Positions 25,592 through 35,132 are shown, counted from the stretch's first letter. The stretch: DNA of 64,000 nucleotides from Butyrivibrio sp. X503 (GCF_003625475.1 NZ_RAIQ01000002.1:478696-542695), one strand, 5' to 3'. Translations and numbers: made by a program. Notes: a model not told the origin generated them from the letters alone.

Positions 25592-27117
25592 ACGGTTATT
25601 TCGTCCTCTCCGGTCTTTGCTACTACCACAAAATCGAATGTTTCAAGATCAAGCTTAAGCAAAGCTTCGCATTCGCCGTTTTTCCATTTGATATTGATCA
25701 CCTTATCTTCGCATGAGGCTGTAATATCACTGTCAAAAGAAAACGCTCCGAAGCTGTTTCTGAATTTCAAAAGCTCAAGCTGTCTCTTCACAACGTCTTT
25801 TTCCAAAGCCTTCTCTATCATCTCTTTGGAATAATTGGTTCTGTTGATCTCCTTGTGTCCGCCTGCGCCTGCGGCCTTTACAGCCTCGTGGTCGTTCTTG
25901 CCCGCAAGAAGGTCAAGATACCAAACCTGAGGCTTGCCCGGCATAAAGAGCTGAAGAGCCCTTGCTGCAAGCATCTTTTTATCATCCTCGCCAAGAGCGG
26001 AATAATATGTCGCATTGACCTGATAATACATGTTCTTGGCGCCGTGAAGATCCTTTACATAGCCTCCTCTGGATACAACGGTATCTATAAGGCTCTGAAT
26101 CTGCTCTTCCTTGATAAGTCCCTTAAGATCAAGAAGCGGGATTCCGTCATGACAACCGAGCATGTTTACAGTTCTTATCTTTTTGTCTATAAGCTCATTC
26201 GCCCACTTTACGATCGTATCTCCGTACTTATTCTCAAATGCATCGATAATAAGTCCCGGAAGGAAGAAATCGTATGTCATGTAGCCTTTATCGGCTATAG
26301 TCTCATATATTTTTTCCGAATATGATGCATGAATTTCGGGTAAAAGAGTCAGCTTATACTTATCTGCAAGTTCTCTTACCTTAGCCAAAAGCTCCCATGT
26401 TCCGGGTTCGTTAAGGAAATTCTTTTCTCCCGGTTCCTTAGGTGCATATGCAAAAGCATCAAGTCTGACAATACTTGCGCCGTAATCCGAAATCTTATGT
26501 AAAGTATCATCGTAGAATTCCCACACAAGATCCGATTTGATGTTAAGATCCATCTGGCCAAGATACTTTATTCCCTGAGGAGTGTTTTTTACCTCCTGAT
26601 AAAAAGTGTTCCAGTACGGAACCTTCTTACCGTCGGGCATCGTAACCATAAGTATCGGAAGTCCCGGTTTTCTGAAGAACATATCCTTGATATACTCTTC
26701 ATCAGGCTGAATATAGCCTTCCTGCGTAAGCTCACCTTTGCCTTCCCAGAATTTATTCCAGTTGATGAAAAAGTCCTTATATTCGGAATCCTCACCTTTG
26801 TTTATAAGATCCTGAAACTGAGGTGACTGCACCGATGCATGGTTTAATATAAAATCAAGCTTAAGATCGATCCCCATCTTTCTGAGCGCATCAAGATCTT
26901 CCTTAGTAGCAAGATTCTTTTCAAGGCCGTAATCAATTACGGAAAATCCTCTGTCAAGATCTGTATGATACAGGCTCGGAAGGATATAGAAGGATGAAAA
27001 AGTTCCCAAAAGCTCATCCTTTTTCAAAAACTGCGTTATATCTTTAAGTGTACCGCCAAGGCTGTCGGGATATGAATTTAACATGGGTTTGTTATTGGCA
27101 CTTAGTGACTTACTCAT
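25588..27117 (-). CDS. GH13_18 sucrose-phosphorylase-like glycoside phosphorylase
   Basis: The protein follows sucrose phosphorylase along its length: ILPSLYHTDLDRGFSVIDY, LDFILNHASVQSPQFQD, nucleophile Asp220 (IVRLDAFAY), acid/base Glu261 (LLPEIHASY), Asp324 (GCHDGIP), and YYQVNATYYSALG. GH13_18 enzymes phosphorolyse an alpha-glucoside to glucose-1-phosphate. In sucrose phosphorylase the pattern is THDGIG and a PRPGLPF loop; here these are CHDGIP and RKPGLPI, so the acceptor may be another sugar, a sugar phosphate, glycerate or glycerol. The kinase and two esterases in the operon fit an unusual, possibly acylated, substrate. Confidence 0.85.
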   Translation of the reverse strand: MSKSLSANNKPMLNSYPDSLGGTLKDITQFLKKDELLGTFSSFYILPSLYHTDLDRGFSVIDYGLEKNLATKEDLDALRKMGIDLKLDFILNHASVQSPQFQDLINKGEDSEYKDFFINWNKFWEGKGELTQEGYIQPDEEYIKDMFFRKPGLPILMVTMPDGKKVPYWNTFYQEVKNTPQGIKYLGQMDLNIKSDLVWEFYDDTLHKISDYGASIVRLDAFAYAPKEPGEKNFLNEPGTWELLAKVRELADKYKLTLLPEIHASYSEKIYETIADKGYMTYDFFLPGLIIDAFENKYGDTIVKWANELIDKKIRTVNMLGCHDGIPLLDLKGLIKEEQIQSLIDTVVSRGGYVKDLHGAKNMYYQVNATYYSALGEDDKKMLAARALQLFMPGKPQVWYLDLLAGKNDHEAVKAAGAGGHKEINRTNYSKEMIEKALEKDVVKRQLELLKFRNSFGAFSFDSDITASCEDKVINIKWKNGECEALLKLDLETFDFVVVAKTGEDEITV

Positions 27118-27119
27118 AA

Positions 27120-27923
27120 TTACTTCTCTGACTCCATAAGTTTGGTATATTCATCAAAGCTAAGTATCTCCCCTTGCTTTGATACGATTATCTTGGCCTT
27201 GTGAGCCTGGCTCTTTATCATGCCCTGCTCGATCTCAAGTACCATAGTTGTAAACGGGCTGTCTGTAGCGCCGTCTCTGTTTCTTGCTCTTCTGTGCTCG
27301 AGTGTCTCCTTGGGAGTGCTGTTAAGCAATATCGGAATATCAACACCCTTGTAGTTGTCGCTGTTTCCGTGAGTCCACTCAATGATCAGCACATCCGTAT
27401 CGGAGAAATCAACAATTTCATGCCAGAGCTCGTCTTCTTTTCTTCCCATTCTCTTAAGGCTGATATTCTTTTCGCCTGCCTTAAAATCAAGAGCTATCTT
27501 TTCTATCTCGGCGAAGTCTATTTCTTTGTCGGAACCAAGATAATCTTCAAGACCTTCTCTTCCAAGTTCCTCATAAACGCGAAGTCTCTCGGCGTCATTG
27601 TGCATGGGTATGCGTCTGGGATAATTGTCTCCTGATAATGTATAGCTCTTTATTCCACCCTTTGTGAGATAATATGAAAGAATCGATGCAATCTCGGATT
27701 TTCCTACTCCTGAGCCACCGCATACAGTTATGACTACCTTTTCTTTTCCCTTATTGGCTTCCTCTTCAAGAAGCTGTAAGAGCTTAGGGAAAATGATATT
27801 TGCCTTCTTTATATGTCCTTCGTTTATCTCCACCTTGTCACCCGGCATATCTCCGTGTGGTATATTCTTGGGTAACTCGGGTGCTGTCCAGGTATCGAGT
27901 TTTTTGATCTTATCAATAAGCAT
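27120..27923 (-). CDS. P-loop kinase of APS-kinase/uridine-kinase fold
   Basis: Walker A is GGSGVGKSE at 69-77, then LSGDNYPRRIPMHNDAERLR, a late DVLIIEWTHGNSDN segment and a lid region with EHRRARNRDGATDSPFT. This is a small-molecule kinase fold near adenylylsulfate or uridine kinases, not a sulfate gene context. Its place between a phosphorylase and an esterase suggests phosphorylation of the sugar or polyol released by phosphorolysis. The GH13 gene starts three bases after its stop. GGAGG precedes the ATG. Confidence 0.7.
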   Translation of the reverse strand: MLIDKIKKLDTWTAPELPKNIPHGDMPGDKVEINEGHIKKANIIFPKLLQLLEEEANKGKEKVVITVCGGSGVGKSEIASILSYYLTKGGIKSYTLSGDNYPRRIPMHNDAERLRVYEELGREGLEDYLGSDKEIDFAEIEKIALDFKAGEKNISLKRMGRKEDELWHEIVDFSDTDVLIIEWTHGNSDNYKGVDIPILLNSTPKETLEHRRARNRDGATDSPFTTMVLEIEQGMIKSQAHKAKIIVSKQGEILSFDEYTKLMESEK

Positions 27924-28724
27924 TTATTCTTCCTCCAGTGCCCACTTAATTGAAGGCTCCAAATACTGATTCCAGAAATTCCAGTCATGGATTCCGGGAC
28001 TTTCTTTATAGGTGAGATCCACCTTTTTCTCAAACAGGAAGTCTCTGAACTCTCTGTTGTTCTCAATAAGGAAATCCTCTGATCCGCACGCCATAAATAC
28101 AGGTTGGATCTTATCTCCCTTACTAAGCCTTTCTTTTACGATGAATTCGGGATCGTTAGTAGTCTCTTTTACCTTCTTAAGATTTCCAAATACATGGCAG
28201 TAGTAATCATAATCCGCGATATCATCCTTGGTTCCGGGCTGAACATCGCCAAGTCTGTTAACTATAAGAGCTGATGAAAGACCTATGATCTTGCTGTAGT
28301 TCTCGGGGTGCTCAAGTCCCGCATGGATAGCTCCGAAGCCTCCCATTGAAAGACCTGCGATAAAAGTATCCTTGGCATCCTTGGAAAGACCAAATGTCTC
28401 CCTTACATAATCAAGAAGCTCAAAGCCTACGAAATCAGCGTATTTGTAGCAGCAGCCGGCTGCGTTTGTATAAAAGCTGTTGTCTCCCGAAGGCATAATA
28501 ACCGCAAGATTGTATCTGAGTGATATATCCGAAATGAGACTTCCAAGCGGCCAGTCAAATGTATTGCCTGAATATCCCTGAAGAAGCATCAAAGTCTTCA
28601 TCGGTCTGTCATAACATTTATTTCCCACCTTCATCTCAGGCGGAACATCATTGGGAAGGCAAACATGAAAAATAGTCTGTCTCCAAATGGAAGTTGAAAA
28701 ATAACTCATCTGTACAAAAGCCAT
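27924..28724 (-). CDS. Alpha/beta-hydrolase esterase (tributyrin-esterase-like)
   Basis: The start is the ATG at 28724 (MAFVQMSYFS), giving 266 residues; an upstream ATG at 28790 would overlap the previous gene by 50 bases, and AGGAG lies ten bases before the chosen start. The hydrolase core has LLQGYSGNTFDW for the oxyanion hole, Ser126 in AGLSMGGFG, and His in SPGIHDWNFW. Relatives remove acetyl or feruloyl groups. It is cytoplasmic and immediately upstream of the kinase, which starts after its stop. Confidence 0.85.
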   Translation of the reverse strand: MAFVQMSYFSTSIWRQTIFHVCLPNDVPPEMKVGNKCYDRPMKTLMLLQGYSGNTFDWPLGSLISDISLRYNLAVIMPSGDNSFYTNAAGCCYKYADFVGFELLDYVRETFGLSKDAKDTFIAGLSMGGFGAIHAGLEHPENYSKIIGLSSALIVNRLGDVQPGTKDDIADYDYYCHVFGNLKKVKETTNDPEFIVKERLSKGDKIQPVFMACGSEDFLIENNREFRDFLFEKKVDLTYKESPGIHDWNFWNQYLEPSIKWALEEE

Positions 28725-28740
28725 TGTATGTAATCTCCTC

Positions 28741-29142
28741 TCAATCCACTTTGAAAATATGTATGATAATACCTTCTCCTTTGGGTTCAATCTTACCTTT
28801 GAGATAAGAATCCTCCATCCAGGAAAGGCTCTTTGAATCCGTAATTATCTTAGGTATGGTGTATTCAACCTTTTTATCGCTGTCCAGAACAGCCTCGTTC
28901 TCGATAAAGATCTTGCAGGCTTTTCCTGCATCGTCCAAGCCGTCAAGCATATATCTTGCGGAGAGCGTCCTGTTCTGAGGATAAAACTCCTTTTGAGTAT
29001 CTACACCACCGGGAAGTACATTGCCGTTGAAGTACTTGCCCTTACAGTTACCGGTAAAATTTATCATTGCGGCTTCCGCCGATTTTCCTTTTACCTCAAA
29101 AACGTCCAATACGTCGATGTATATTGTAAGTATCTCTTCCAT
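28741..29142 (-). CDS. DUF3237 family protein
   Basis: The 133-residue protein has the family pattern: MINFTGNCKGKYFNGNVLPGG followed by V-D-T-Q and LSARYMLDGLDDAGKACKIFIEN. DUF3237 is a small beta-barrel with unknown role, seen near catabolic genes. It lies 12 bases after the Nif3-like stop and 16 bases before the esterase. GGGAGG precedes the ATG. Confidence 0.68.
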   Translation of the reverse strand: MEEILTIYIDVLDVFEVKGKSAEAAMINFTGNCKGKYFNGNVLPGGVDTQKEFYPQNRTLSARYMLDGLDDAGKACKIFIENEAVLDSDKKVEYTIPKIITDSKSLSWMEDSYLKGKIEPKGEGIIIHIFKVD

Positions 29143-29154
29143 AGAAGCCTCCCG

Positions 29155-29988
29155 TTATACCAAATATGTGAAAGGCTCTTTGGCATCAACAAAGGTAACC
29201 TTAATCTCACCTGTTATGCTCTTAAGCCAGTCGGGCAAATGCTTCATTCCGCACTCTTCACTTCTCTCATGTCCAAGGACTATCATTGCCTTGTTCATTC
29301 CAAGCTGGGATGCGTCTCTTACATATGCCGAGAGTGTCCACTCGGTGATATCGCCGCATACGCATACATCGATGTTTTGCTCCTTCATATAGATCATCGG
29401 AAGATTTTCTGTTCCAAGTCCAAGGCTTCCTCCGCCTACAAGAACTCCGACTCTTTTGACTTTCATATCGGGATTACCGACAAGCTGAATGACATTCATA
29501 TCAAGCTTATCCTTAAAAAATCCTGCAAGTTCAGAAAGTGTAGTCTCGGGAATAACATAGGTGGCACCAAACCAGCTGGTCTTAACATCGGCTGAAGGTT
29601 CTTCTCTGTATTTTTTCCATCCGAATTCCTCATCAAAACCTCTGTATATGCCATCCTCCGTACCGGCATGCATGTGATCGTGGAATCTCCATACGGCAAT
29701 CTTGTTATCTTCAAGAAGCTTCTTTTTCTCAAGATATACAGGATCGTCCCTAAGCCAGTCCTCTTTATCGACTCCCGTAAACCATGTTGGTTCGTGAGTT
29801 ATGATCATGTTGGCACCAAGCCTGACCGCCTCATTTATAACATCCACGGTAGCCATAAATGTTGTGACTATACCGGTTATTTCCATGTTTACGTCACCGA
29901 TCATCAGATGGTCGCAGGTCTCCTCATAGGAAAACCTCTTACTTCCGCTCTTTGTTATGATCGCTTCTATCAATTCTTTTACGGTCAT
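29155..29988 (-). CDS. Nif3-like dinuclear metal center protein
   Basis: The family motifs are present: GANMIITHEPTWF, HDHMHAG for metal ligands, and LGHERSEECGM near the end. Nif3/DUF34 proteins are toroidal hexamers with two metals; GTP-cyclohydrolase-like or methyltransferase-linked roles have been proposed, none proven generally. The start is the ATG at 29988 (MTVKELI); an ATG four codons upstream has AGG touching it, too close. It is the first gene of the minus-strand group from 29988 to 24485, divergent from the AraC regulator. Confidence 0.78.
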   Translation of the reverse strand: MTVKELIEAIITKSGSKRFSYEETCDHLMIGDVNMEITGIVTTFMATVDVINEAVRLGANMIITHEPTWFTGVDKEDWLRDDPVYLEKKKLLEDNKIAVWRFHDHMHAGTEDGIYRGFDEEFGWKKYREEPSADVKTSWFGATYVIPETTLSELAGFFKDKLDMNVIQLVGNPDMKVKRVGVLVGGGSLGLGTENLPMIYMKEQNIDVCVCGDITEWTLSAYVRDASQLGMNKAMIVLGHERSEECGMKHLPDWLKSITGEIKVTFVDAKEPFTYLV

Positions 29989-30088
29989 GCCTTGTACCAT
30001 CCTATTCTTTTATCTTGTACAACTTATCTTTATGACACCGCCGCAAAAAATTATGCTATCATATGTATGTGTTAAATCGGAGGTTGTC

Positions 30089-30910
30089 ATGACTGATTTT
30101 TATGAATCAAACAACGATATTTTTAGTCTTCTTCCCGTGCAGATCTATCGTCACGATCTTGACGGAAATCTTATATATTCCCCGCTTCACTGGCACAGAA
30201 GCATTGAGCTCACCGTGACGCTTACGGGTGACATCCGTTTTAATACGGGTAGCAGCCATTTTGACATGAAGGAATCCGACTGGATCCTTGTAAACAGCTG
30301 CGAGCTTCATTCCTGCAGTTATGTGTCGTTAAACGATCATTTCACAGGTATCAGCTTTATCATCTCCAATCCGTTCATTGAAAAATGGCTTGGTAAAAAT
30401 CTGTTCTTTTATAACCCGGGGAATAAACAGGTTACAAAAGAGATCAAAAAGATTGCTCAGGTTGTTTATAACCTTGATCCCGAAGACGAAGAATATCCTT
30501 ATCTTCTTATGAGCAACACTTATGCTCTTTTGGGAATCCTGAATAAATACTGCAAAGCCGACGGACCGTCGTCCAAAGCCGGTATGAACAGCTCGGATAT
30601 AACCGTTCGTTTTACGGAGTATATTGAAGCTCACTACCGCGAGGATCTATCCTACGAAGCTATGGCAGATCATTTCAAATACAATCCGACTTATTTTTCA
30701 AGACTCTTTAAAGAATCACTTGGTGTGAACTTCCATTCATACCTTAATTTCGTGCGCGCAAGTCACGCCGCAGAGCAGTTGTCATCAGGGAAAATGAGTC
30801 TTACCGATTGCGCTTTCGATAACGGTTTCCCCAATGTAAAATCGTTTATCACAACCTTTAAAAAGCTCTACGGATGCACGCCCGGCGCGTTTATGCAGAA
30901 TAAAAAGTAA
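30089..30910 (+). CDS. AraC-family regulator of the phosphorylase/ABC cluster
   Basis: The start is ATG at 30089 (MTDFYESNNDIF), with CGGAGG five bases upstream; 273 residues. The N-terminal half is a cupin-type sensor (LHWHRSIELTVTLTGDIRF), and the C-terminal 100 residues carry the AraC double HTH (YEAMADHFKYNPTYFSRLFKES and LTDCAFDNGFPNVKSFITTF). It is the one plus-strand gene in the cluster, divergent from the Nif3 operon and with its stop codon touching that of the convergent permease gene. It probably controls both flanks. Confidence 0.9.
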   Translation: MTDFYESNNDIFSLLPVQIYRHDLDGNLIYSPLHWHRSIELTVTLTGDIRFNTGSSHFDMKESDWILVNSCELHSCSYVSLNDHFTGISFIISNPFIEKWLGKNLFFYNPGNKQVTKEIKKIAQVVYNLDPEDEEYPYLLMSNTYALLGILNKYCKADGPSSKAGMNSSDITVRFTEYIEAHYREDLSYEAMADHFKYNPTYFSRLFKESLGVNFHSYLNFVRASHAAEQLSSGKMSLTDCAFDNGFPNVKSFITTFKKLYGCTPGAFMQNKK

Positions 30911-31741
30911 TCATCCTTTTACGCTACCTGCAACTACGCCTTCAATAATGTACTTCTGTCCTATAAGATAAAATGCAAGGACAGGAAGTATTCCAAGTAA
31001 AAGTCCTGCCATCATAGGTGAATACTCAGCCGAATGATTGGTAAGGAATGTCTTTATGGCAATAGCCAATGTCTTTGAATATGACTTTGTAAGGAAAAGG
31101 CTCGACATAAGGTAGTCGTTCCAAACTCCCATTGCAACAAACACAGTTACAGTGATAATAATAGGTTTAAGGAGAGGCATTATTATCCTGAAAAATGTAA
31201 GTGCAAATCCGCAACCGTCAATTCTTGCGGCTTCATCAAGTTCCTCCGGAATTCCTTCTGTAAATCCTTTATAAAGAAATACCGCAAAAGGAAGGTTGAG
31301 GCCTACCGCTATATATACAACCATAAAAAGGTTGTTTGAGAGTCCGAAAAGTCCTGCATATATTTTAACGAGAGGTATCATGTACACCTGAAACGGTGCA
31401 ACCATGGATGCGAGGAACATTCCGAAAACTATTTTATTAACTTTCCATTTTTTTCTTGCAAAAAGATATCCCGTCATGCTTCCGATGAACATGTTAAAGA
31501 TAACTGTGAGAACAGTTATGATCGCTGTGTTTGAAAGGGCTTTCCAAAAGTCCATTCTCTTAATCGCAATGCTGTAATTCTCAAGTGTAAAGTTCTTGGG
31601 AAGTGCAAACGGTGTTTTTATAAATTCAGGTGTGGGCTTAAATGTGTTGTTTATAAGCACAAAGAACGGAACCATAAAAAGGATGAGAACAAATGCTGTT
31701 ATAACGAACAGTAAAGTCTTTTTATCTTTTCTTTTCATCAT
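30911..31741 (-). CDS. ABC sugar transporter permease, MalG type
   Basis: Six membrane helices and the permease EAA loop (ELDEAARIDGCGFALTFFRI) that docks to the ATPase. The protein is 276 residues and ends VVAGSVKG, a common end of CUT1 permeases. Its ATG overlaps the stop of the MalF-type gene. No ATPase gene is in the cluster, so a shared MsmK-type ATPase encoded elsewhere is expected. Confidence 0.92.
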   Translation of the reverse strand: MMKRKDKKTLLFVITAFVLILFMVPFFVLINNTFKPTPEFIKTPFALPKNFTLENYSIAIKRMDFWKALSNTAIITVLTVIFNMFIGSMTGYLFARKKWKVNKIVFGMFLASMVAPFQVYMIPLVKIYAGLFGLSNNLFMVVYIAVGLNLPFAVFLYKGFTEGIPEELDEAARIDGCGFALTFFRIIMPLLKPIIITVTVFVAMGVWNDYLMSSLFLTKSYSKTLAIAIKTFLTNHSAEYSPMMAGLLLGILPVLAFYLIGQKYIIEGVVAGSVKG

Positions 31742-32625
31742 TGTTCATCTACCCCCTTCCTTGTGAAATAAACCTGCAAAAGCGAAATAACCGCAACGAT
31801 CACGAAAAGTACGATCGCCTGTGCCTGGCCTTTACCAAACTCCATGCTGGTAAATGCTGTCTGATAGATCTTGTATGCGATGAGCTCTGTTGATTTGTAA
31901 GGTCCTCCGGCTGTAAGTGAGAGGTTCATATCAAAGGACATGAATGTTCTTGATATGGAGAGGAAAATACAGATCGCCGTAGAGTTCTTGATAAGCGGAA
32001 GCTTAACGTTCTTTATAACTTCAAAAGAAGTAGCTCCGTCAACATATGCAGCTTCAATAAGCTCTCTTGGAACACTTGTAAGTCCCGCGATATAGATAAC
32101 CATAAGGTAACCCGAAAGCTGCCATGCGCTTACGATAATAAGAGCTATAAGGGCTCTCGTCGGATTTGTAAGCCATGAAGTAGACATCCAATCTACTCCT
32201 ATGCTCTTTCCGAAGGATGTAAGTGCATATGAAAAGATAAAGTTCCAGATATAACCAAGGATGATTCCTCCGATGATATTGGGGGTAAAAAATCCTGTTC
32301 TGAAGAAGTTCTGTCCCTTTATTCCGCTTGTAACGGCAAGTGCAAGAAGGAATCCCACCAGATTACTTGCAATAACCGTAAACAGCGCATAGATAACTGT
32401 CTTTAAAAATGATGTTATAAAAGTTGAGTCCGCAAATACATCGAGATAATTCTTCACACCGACATAATGGATCTCCATCGCAAGTCCGTTCCAATCTGTA
32501 AAAGTAATCCATATTCCGTAAATGAAAGGAATCAGAACAACGCTGGCCCAGATAATAAGAGCCGGAAGTCCAAAGCCCGAAAAGCAAAAGATATCATTTA
32601 ATCTTCTTCTGTAATTCTTAGTCAT
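31738..32625 (-). CDS. ABC sugar transporter permease, MalF type
   Basis: A CUT1-family permease of 295 residues with six helices and an EAA loop (PRELIEAAYVDGATSFEVIK). It pairs with the MalG-type permease downstream (overlap of 4 bases) and the binding lipoprotein upstream. AAAAGGA precedes the start. The stem-loop at 32643-32669 separates it from the binding-protein gene. Confidence 0.92.
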   Translation of the reverse strand: MTKNYRRRLNDIFCFSGFGLPALIIWASVVLIPFIYGIWITFTDWNGLAMEIHYVGVKNYLDVFADSTFITSFLKTVIYALFTVIASNLVGFLLALAVTSGIKGQNFFRTGFFTPNIIGGIILGYIWNFIFSYALTSFGKSIGVDWMSTSWLTNPTRALIALIIVSAWQLSGYLMVIYIAGLTSVPRELIEAAYVDGATSFEVIKNVKLPLIKNSTAICIFLSISRTFMSFDMNLSLTAGGPYKSTELIAYKIYQTAFTSMEFGKGQAQAIVLFVIVAVISLLQVYFTRKGVDEQ

Positions 32626-32642
32626 AATTTATCCTTTTAAAG

Positions 32643-32669
32643 AAGCGGGAAGTACGTGACTCCCCGCTT
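32643..32669 (-). other. Intercistronic hairpin between binding-protein and permease genes
   Basis: An 11-base-pair stem (AAGCGGGAAGT with ACTCCCCGCTT on the plus strand, one G-U on the minus RNA) around a 5-base loop, without a proper T tract. Such a hairpin can stabilise the upstream mRNA and partly end transcription, giving more binding protein than permease. Confidence 0.6.
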
Positions 32670-32740
32670 TATTGTTTTATCCGGCGAATCCCCGCAGATG
32701 CCTGTAAAGATCATCCACGGGAACCGGTGGGTTTAACAGA

Positions 32741-34120
32741 TTATCTCTTTTCCTGATGTGACCAGTACTCATCAAGCTTAGCAGCAAGTGCTTTTCTATC
32801 TGTCTGACCGGCAAGGTATTCGCACATGTATGCGCCGCACTCATACCAGATGTCTGAAGGTGCAAGGTTAGGTGTTCCGTAGAAGTCGTATGTAAGACCC
32901 TGTGAGATGTAGTTTGCTGTTGAAAGACCAAGAGGGCTCTCGATCTCAACCTGACAGTTCTTGTAAGGAAGAGCCTGTCCTGTTACCTTAACCATCTGCT
33001 CCTGAGCATATGTATCAGATGTGATGAACTCGATGAACTTAAGTCCTGCAGCCTGCTGAGCCTCTGTGTTCTGGCTCTTGTCGATGCAGTATCCCTTAGC
33101 ATATGATGTTGCAATGCTCTGGTTGAGAACGTCGCTTGCATCGTCGCTGTGAGGAACGGGAAGAAGTCCGAACTCCTGTCCTTCTGAAACGATAGGTCCA
33201 AGGAAAGTCCAAGCCCAGTCACCCATGAACCATGTTCCGCACTCACCTGCAGCAAGTGCCTGTGCATCGATGTTAACATCGCCTACAAGGGGATCTGCAG
33301 CATTGTGATTGTACTTAGCCATCATATCGAATGTATCCATGTAACCGTTGAATACTTCGTTGTCGATCTCTTTTGTCTCGCCTGCGATGATGCTGTTTAC
33401 ATAATCAACTCTTTCCTGAGTTGAACCGATCGCACCGCCGTAAGCCTGGCAAAGCCAGTGTGAACCAAGTGACCAGTTAACACCTGTAAAGCATGTGGCG
33501 TCAACGCCTGTTGCCTCGATCTTCTTGAAAAGATCCTCAAGGTCTGATCTTGTCTTAATCGTTGAAGGATCGAAATCTCCTCCTACAGCCTTGTCGCAAA
33601 CTTCCTTGTTGTAAAGGATTCCGACACCTGCTGCGGTCTGAGGAACTGCATAGATCTTGCCGTCAAATGTCATTGTGCTGAGAGCGTTCTCCTCAATATT
33701 TGTAACAACGGCCTCGTTTGTAAGCTCAAGCATTCTCTCCTGGTTCTCCCAGATATTGATAGGATCCATAAGTGAAACTGTAGGGCCTTCGTTACTAGCA
33801 TAGAGAGCCATCCACTGCTGAAGCTGATCATCACCTGCAGCGATGTACTCAACTGTGATGTTGGGGTTAAGTCTCTCGAACTCTGCGATGATATCCTGGA
33901 ACATCTGATCCTTACCGGTCTCAGTTGTGTAGAAAGAGATATCAACGGGCTCTCCGCTCTCTGCTGTATCAGCTGATTCAGCAGGTGCTGCATCTGTAGC
34001 AGGAGCAGCCTGTGTATCAGTGTTGGATTCATAAGAATCTGCGCTCTGTACTCCGCATCCTGCAAGGGCTGTCACGATCATAGACATTCCCAAAACCATA
34101 GATAATAATTTCTTTTTCAT
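32741..34120 (-). CDS. ABC transporter sugar-binding lipoprotein
   Basis: The signal ends in the lipobox LAGC (Cys22). The protein of 459 residues has the CUT1 solute-binding pattern: VDISFYTTETGKDQMFQDIIAEFERLNPNI, then AVPQTAAGVGILYNKEV and WFMGDWAW. It captures an oligosaccharide outside the membrane for the two permeases downstream. The substrate is not known; the linked phosphorylase points to an alpha-glucoside. AAAGGAGG precedes the ATG. Confidence 0.92.
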   Translation of the reverse strand: MKKKLLSMVLGMSMIVTALAGCGVQSADSYESNTDTQAAPATDAAPAESADTAESGEPVDISFYTTETGKDQMFQDIIAEFERLNPNITVEYIAAGDDQLQQWMALYASNEGPTVSLMDPINIWENQERMLELTNEAVVTNIEENALSTMTFDGKIYAVPQTAAGVGILYNKEVCDKAVGGDFDPSTIKTRSDLEDLFKKIEATGVDATCFTGVNWSLGSHWLCQAYGGAIGSTQERVDYVNSIIAGETKEIDNEVFNGYMDTFDMMAKYNHNAADPLVGDVNIDAQALAAGECGTWFMGDWAWTFLGPIVSEGQEFGLLPVPHSDDASDVLNQSIATSYAKGYCIDKSQNTEAQQAAGLKFIEFITSDTYAQEQMVKVTGQALPYKNCQVEIESPLGLSTANYISQGLTYDFYGTPNLAPSDIWYECGAYMCEYLAGQTDRKALAAKLDEYWSHQEKR

Positions 34121-34237
34121 GTAAAAGTATCCTCCTTTTGAAATACCCCGGATTTTTTATTGATTCTATTGTATTAACAAAACCTTTTTTATTCTTTCCC
34201 TTATTTAACCTTTGGATTGTCAAAAATTATCTTTTGG

Positions 34238-35122
34238 TTATCCCTTTACAGCGCCGACTATTACGCCTTTTACAAGATATTTTTGTACAAAAGGATAAAT
34301 AATGACAATCGGGAGTATTCCGATAACAGCCATCGCCATTCTTACCGAAGTACTCGGGAGCTCAACTGCGCCTGTTCCGAGGAGTGATGCGTTTGAGTTT
34401 GAACGAAGCGCCTGAATGTTACTCATTATCTTCATGAGAAGCTGCTGAATACTGTAGAACTTCTCGTTATTTACATAGTAAAGACCGTTGGTCCAGTCGT
34501 TCCAATATGCTATTCCCGTAAAAAGACTTATCGTAGCGACAGCAGGTATCGCAAGAGGAAGCATGACCTTGAAAAAAATCTTGAATTCACTTGCTCCGTC
34601 AAGCTGTGCCGCTTCTATAAGAGAATCGGGAATGCTGTTCTGGAAATAGTTTTTTACAAGGATTACGTTAAAAGCGCTGACGAGATAATTGGGTATCATA
34701 AGTGCCCAGATCGTATCCTTGATATGGAAGAATCTTGTCCACATGATGTATGAAGGCACGATTCCGCCGTTAAAAAGCATTGTAAAGAATACAAAAAACG
34801 CAAGCACATTGCGATATCTGTATGACTTTCTCGACATGGGATAAGCAAGCATTGTCGTAAGGAGCACGCTTACCGCCGTACCGAAAAAGGTTACAAAGAA
34901 GGATACTCCGTATGATCTTAGTATCAATCTTCCCTGTTTGATCATGTAGTAATATGCGTTAAGACTAAGCTCTTTTGGAATAAATCTGTATCCGTCTCTT
35001 ACAAGCGCAGTCTCCGCCGTAAATGAAGCCATTACTATCAAAACTATCGGGAGCATGGCGAATACTACGAGAATAGTCAGTATGATCGTTGAAGCTCTGT
35101 TAAAAGTTTTACTCTCTGTCAT
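34238..35122 (-). CDS. ABC sugar transporter permease, LplC type
   Basis: The start is the ATG at 35122 (MTESKTFNR) with AAGGAG six bases before it; 294 residues. Six membrane helices and an EAA loop (PDSLIEAAQLDGASEFKIFF) mark a CUT1 permease of the LplC/YtcP group, whose systems import large plant or host oligosaccharides. It ends with VIVGAVKG. It begins 11 bases after the LplB-type gene. Confidence 0.92.
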   Translation of the reverse strand: MTESKTFNRASTIILTILVVFAMLPIVLIVMASFTAETALVRDGYRFIPKELSLNAYYYMIKQGRLILRSYGVSFFVTFFGTAVSVLLTTMLAYPMSRKSYRYRNVLAFFVFFTMLFNGGIVPSYIMWTRFFHIKDTIWALMIPNYLVSAFNVILVKNYFQNSIPDSLIEAAQLDGASEFKIFFKVMLPLAIPAVATISLFTGIAYWNDWTNGLYYVNNEKFYSIQQLLMKIMSNIQALRSNSNASLLGTGAVELPSTSVRMAMAVIGILPIVIIYPFVQKYLVKGVIVGAVKG

Positions 35123-35132
35123 CTCCATCTCC

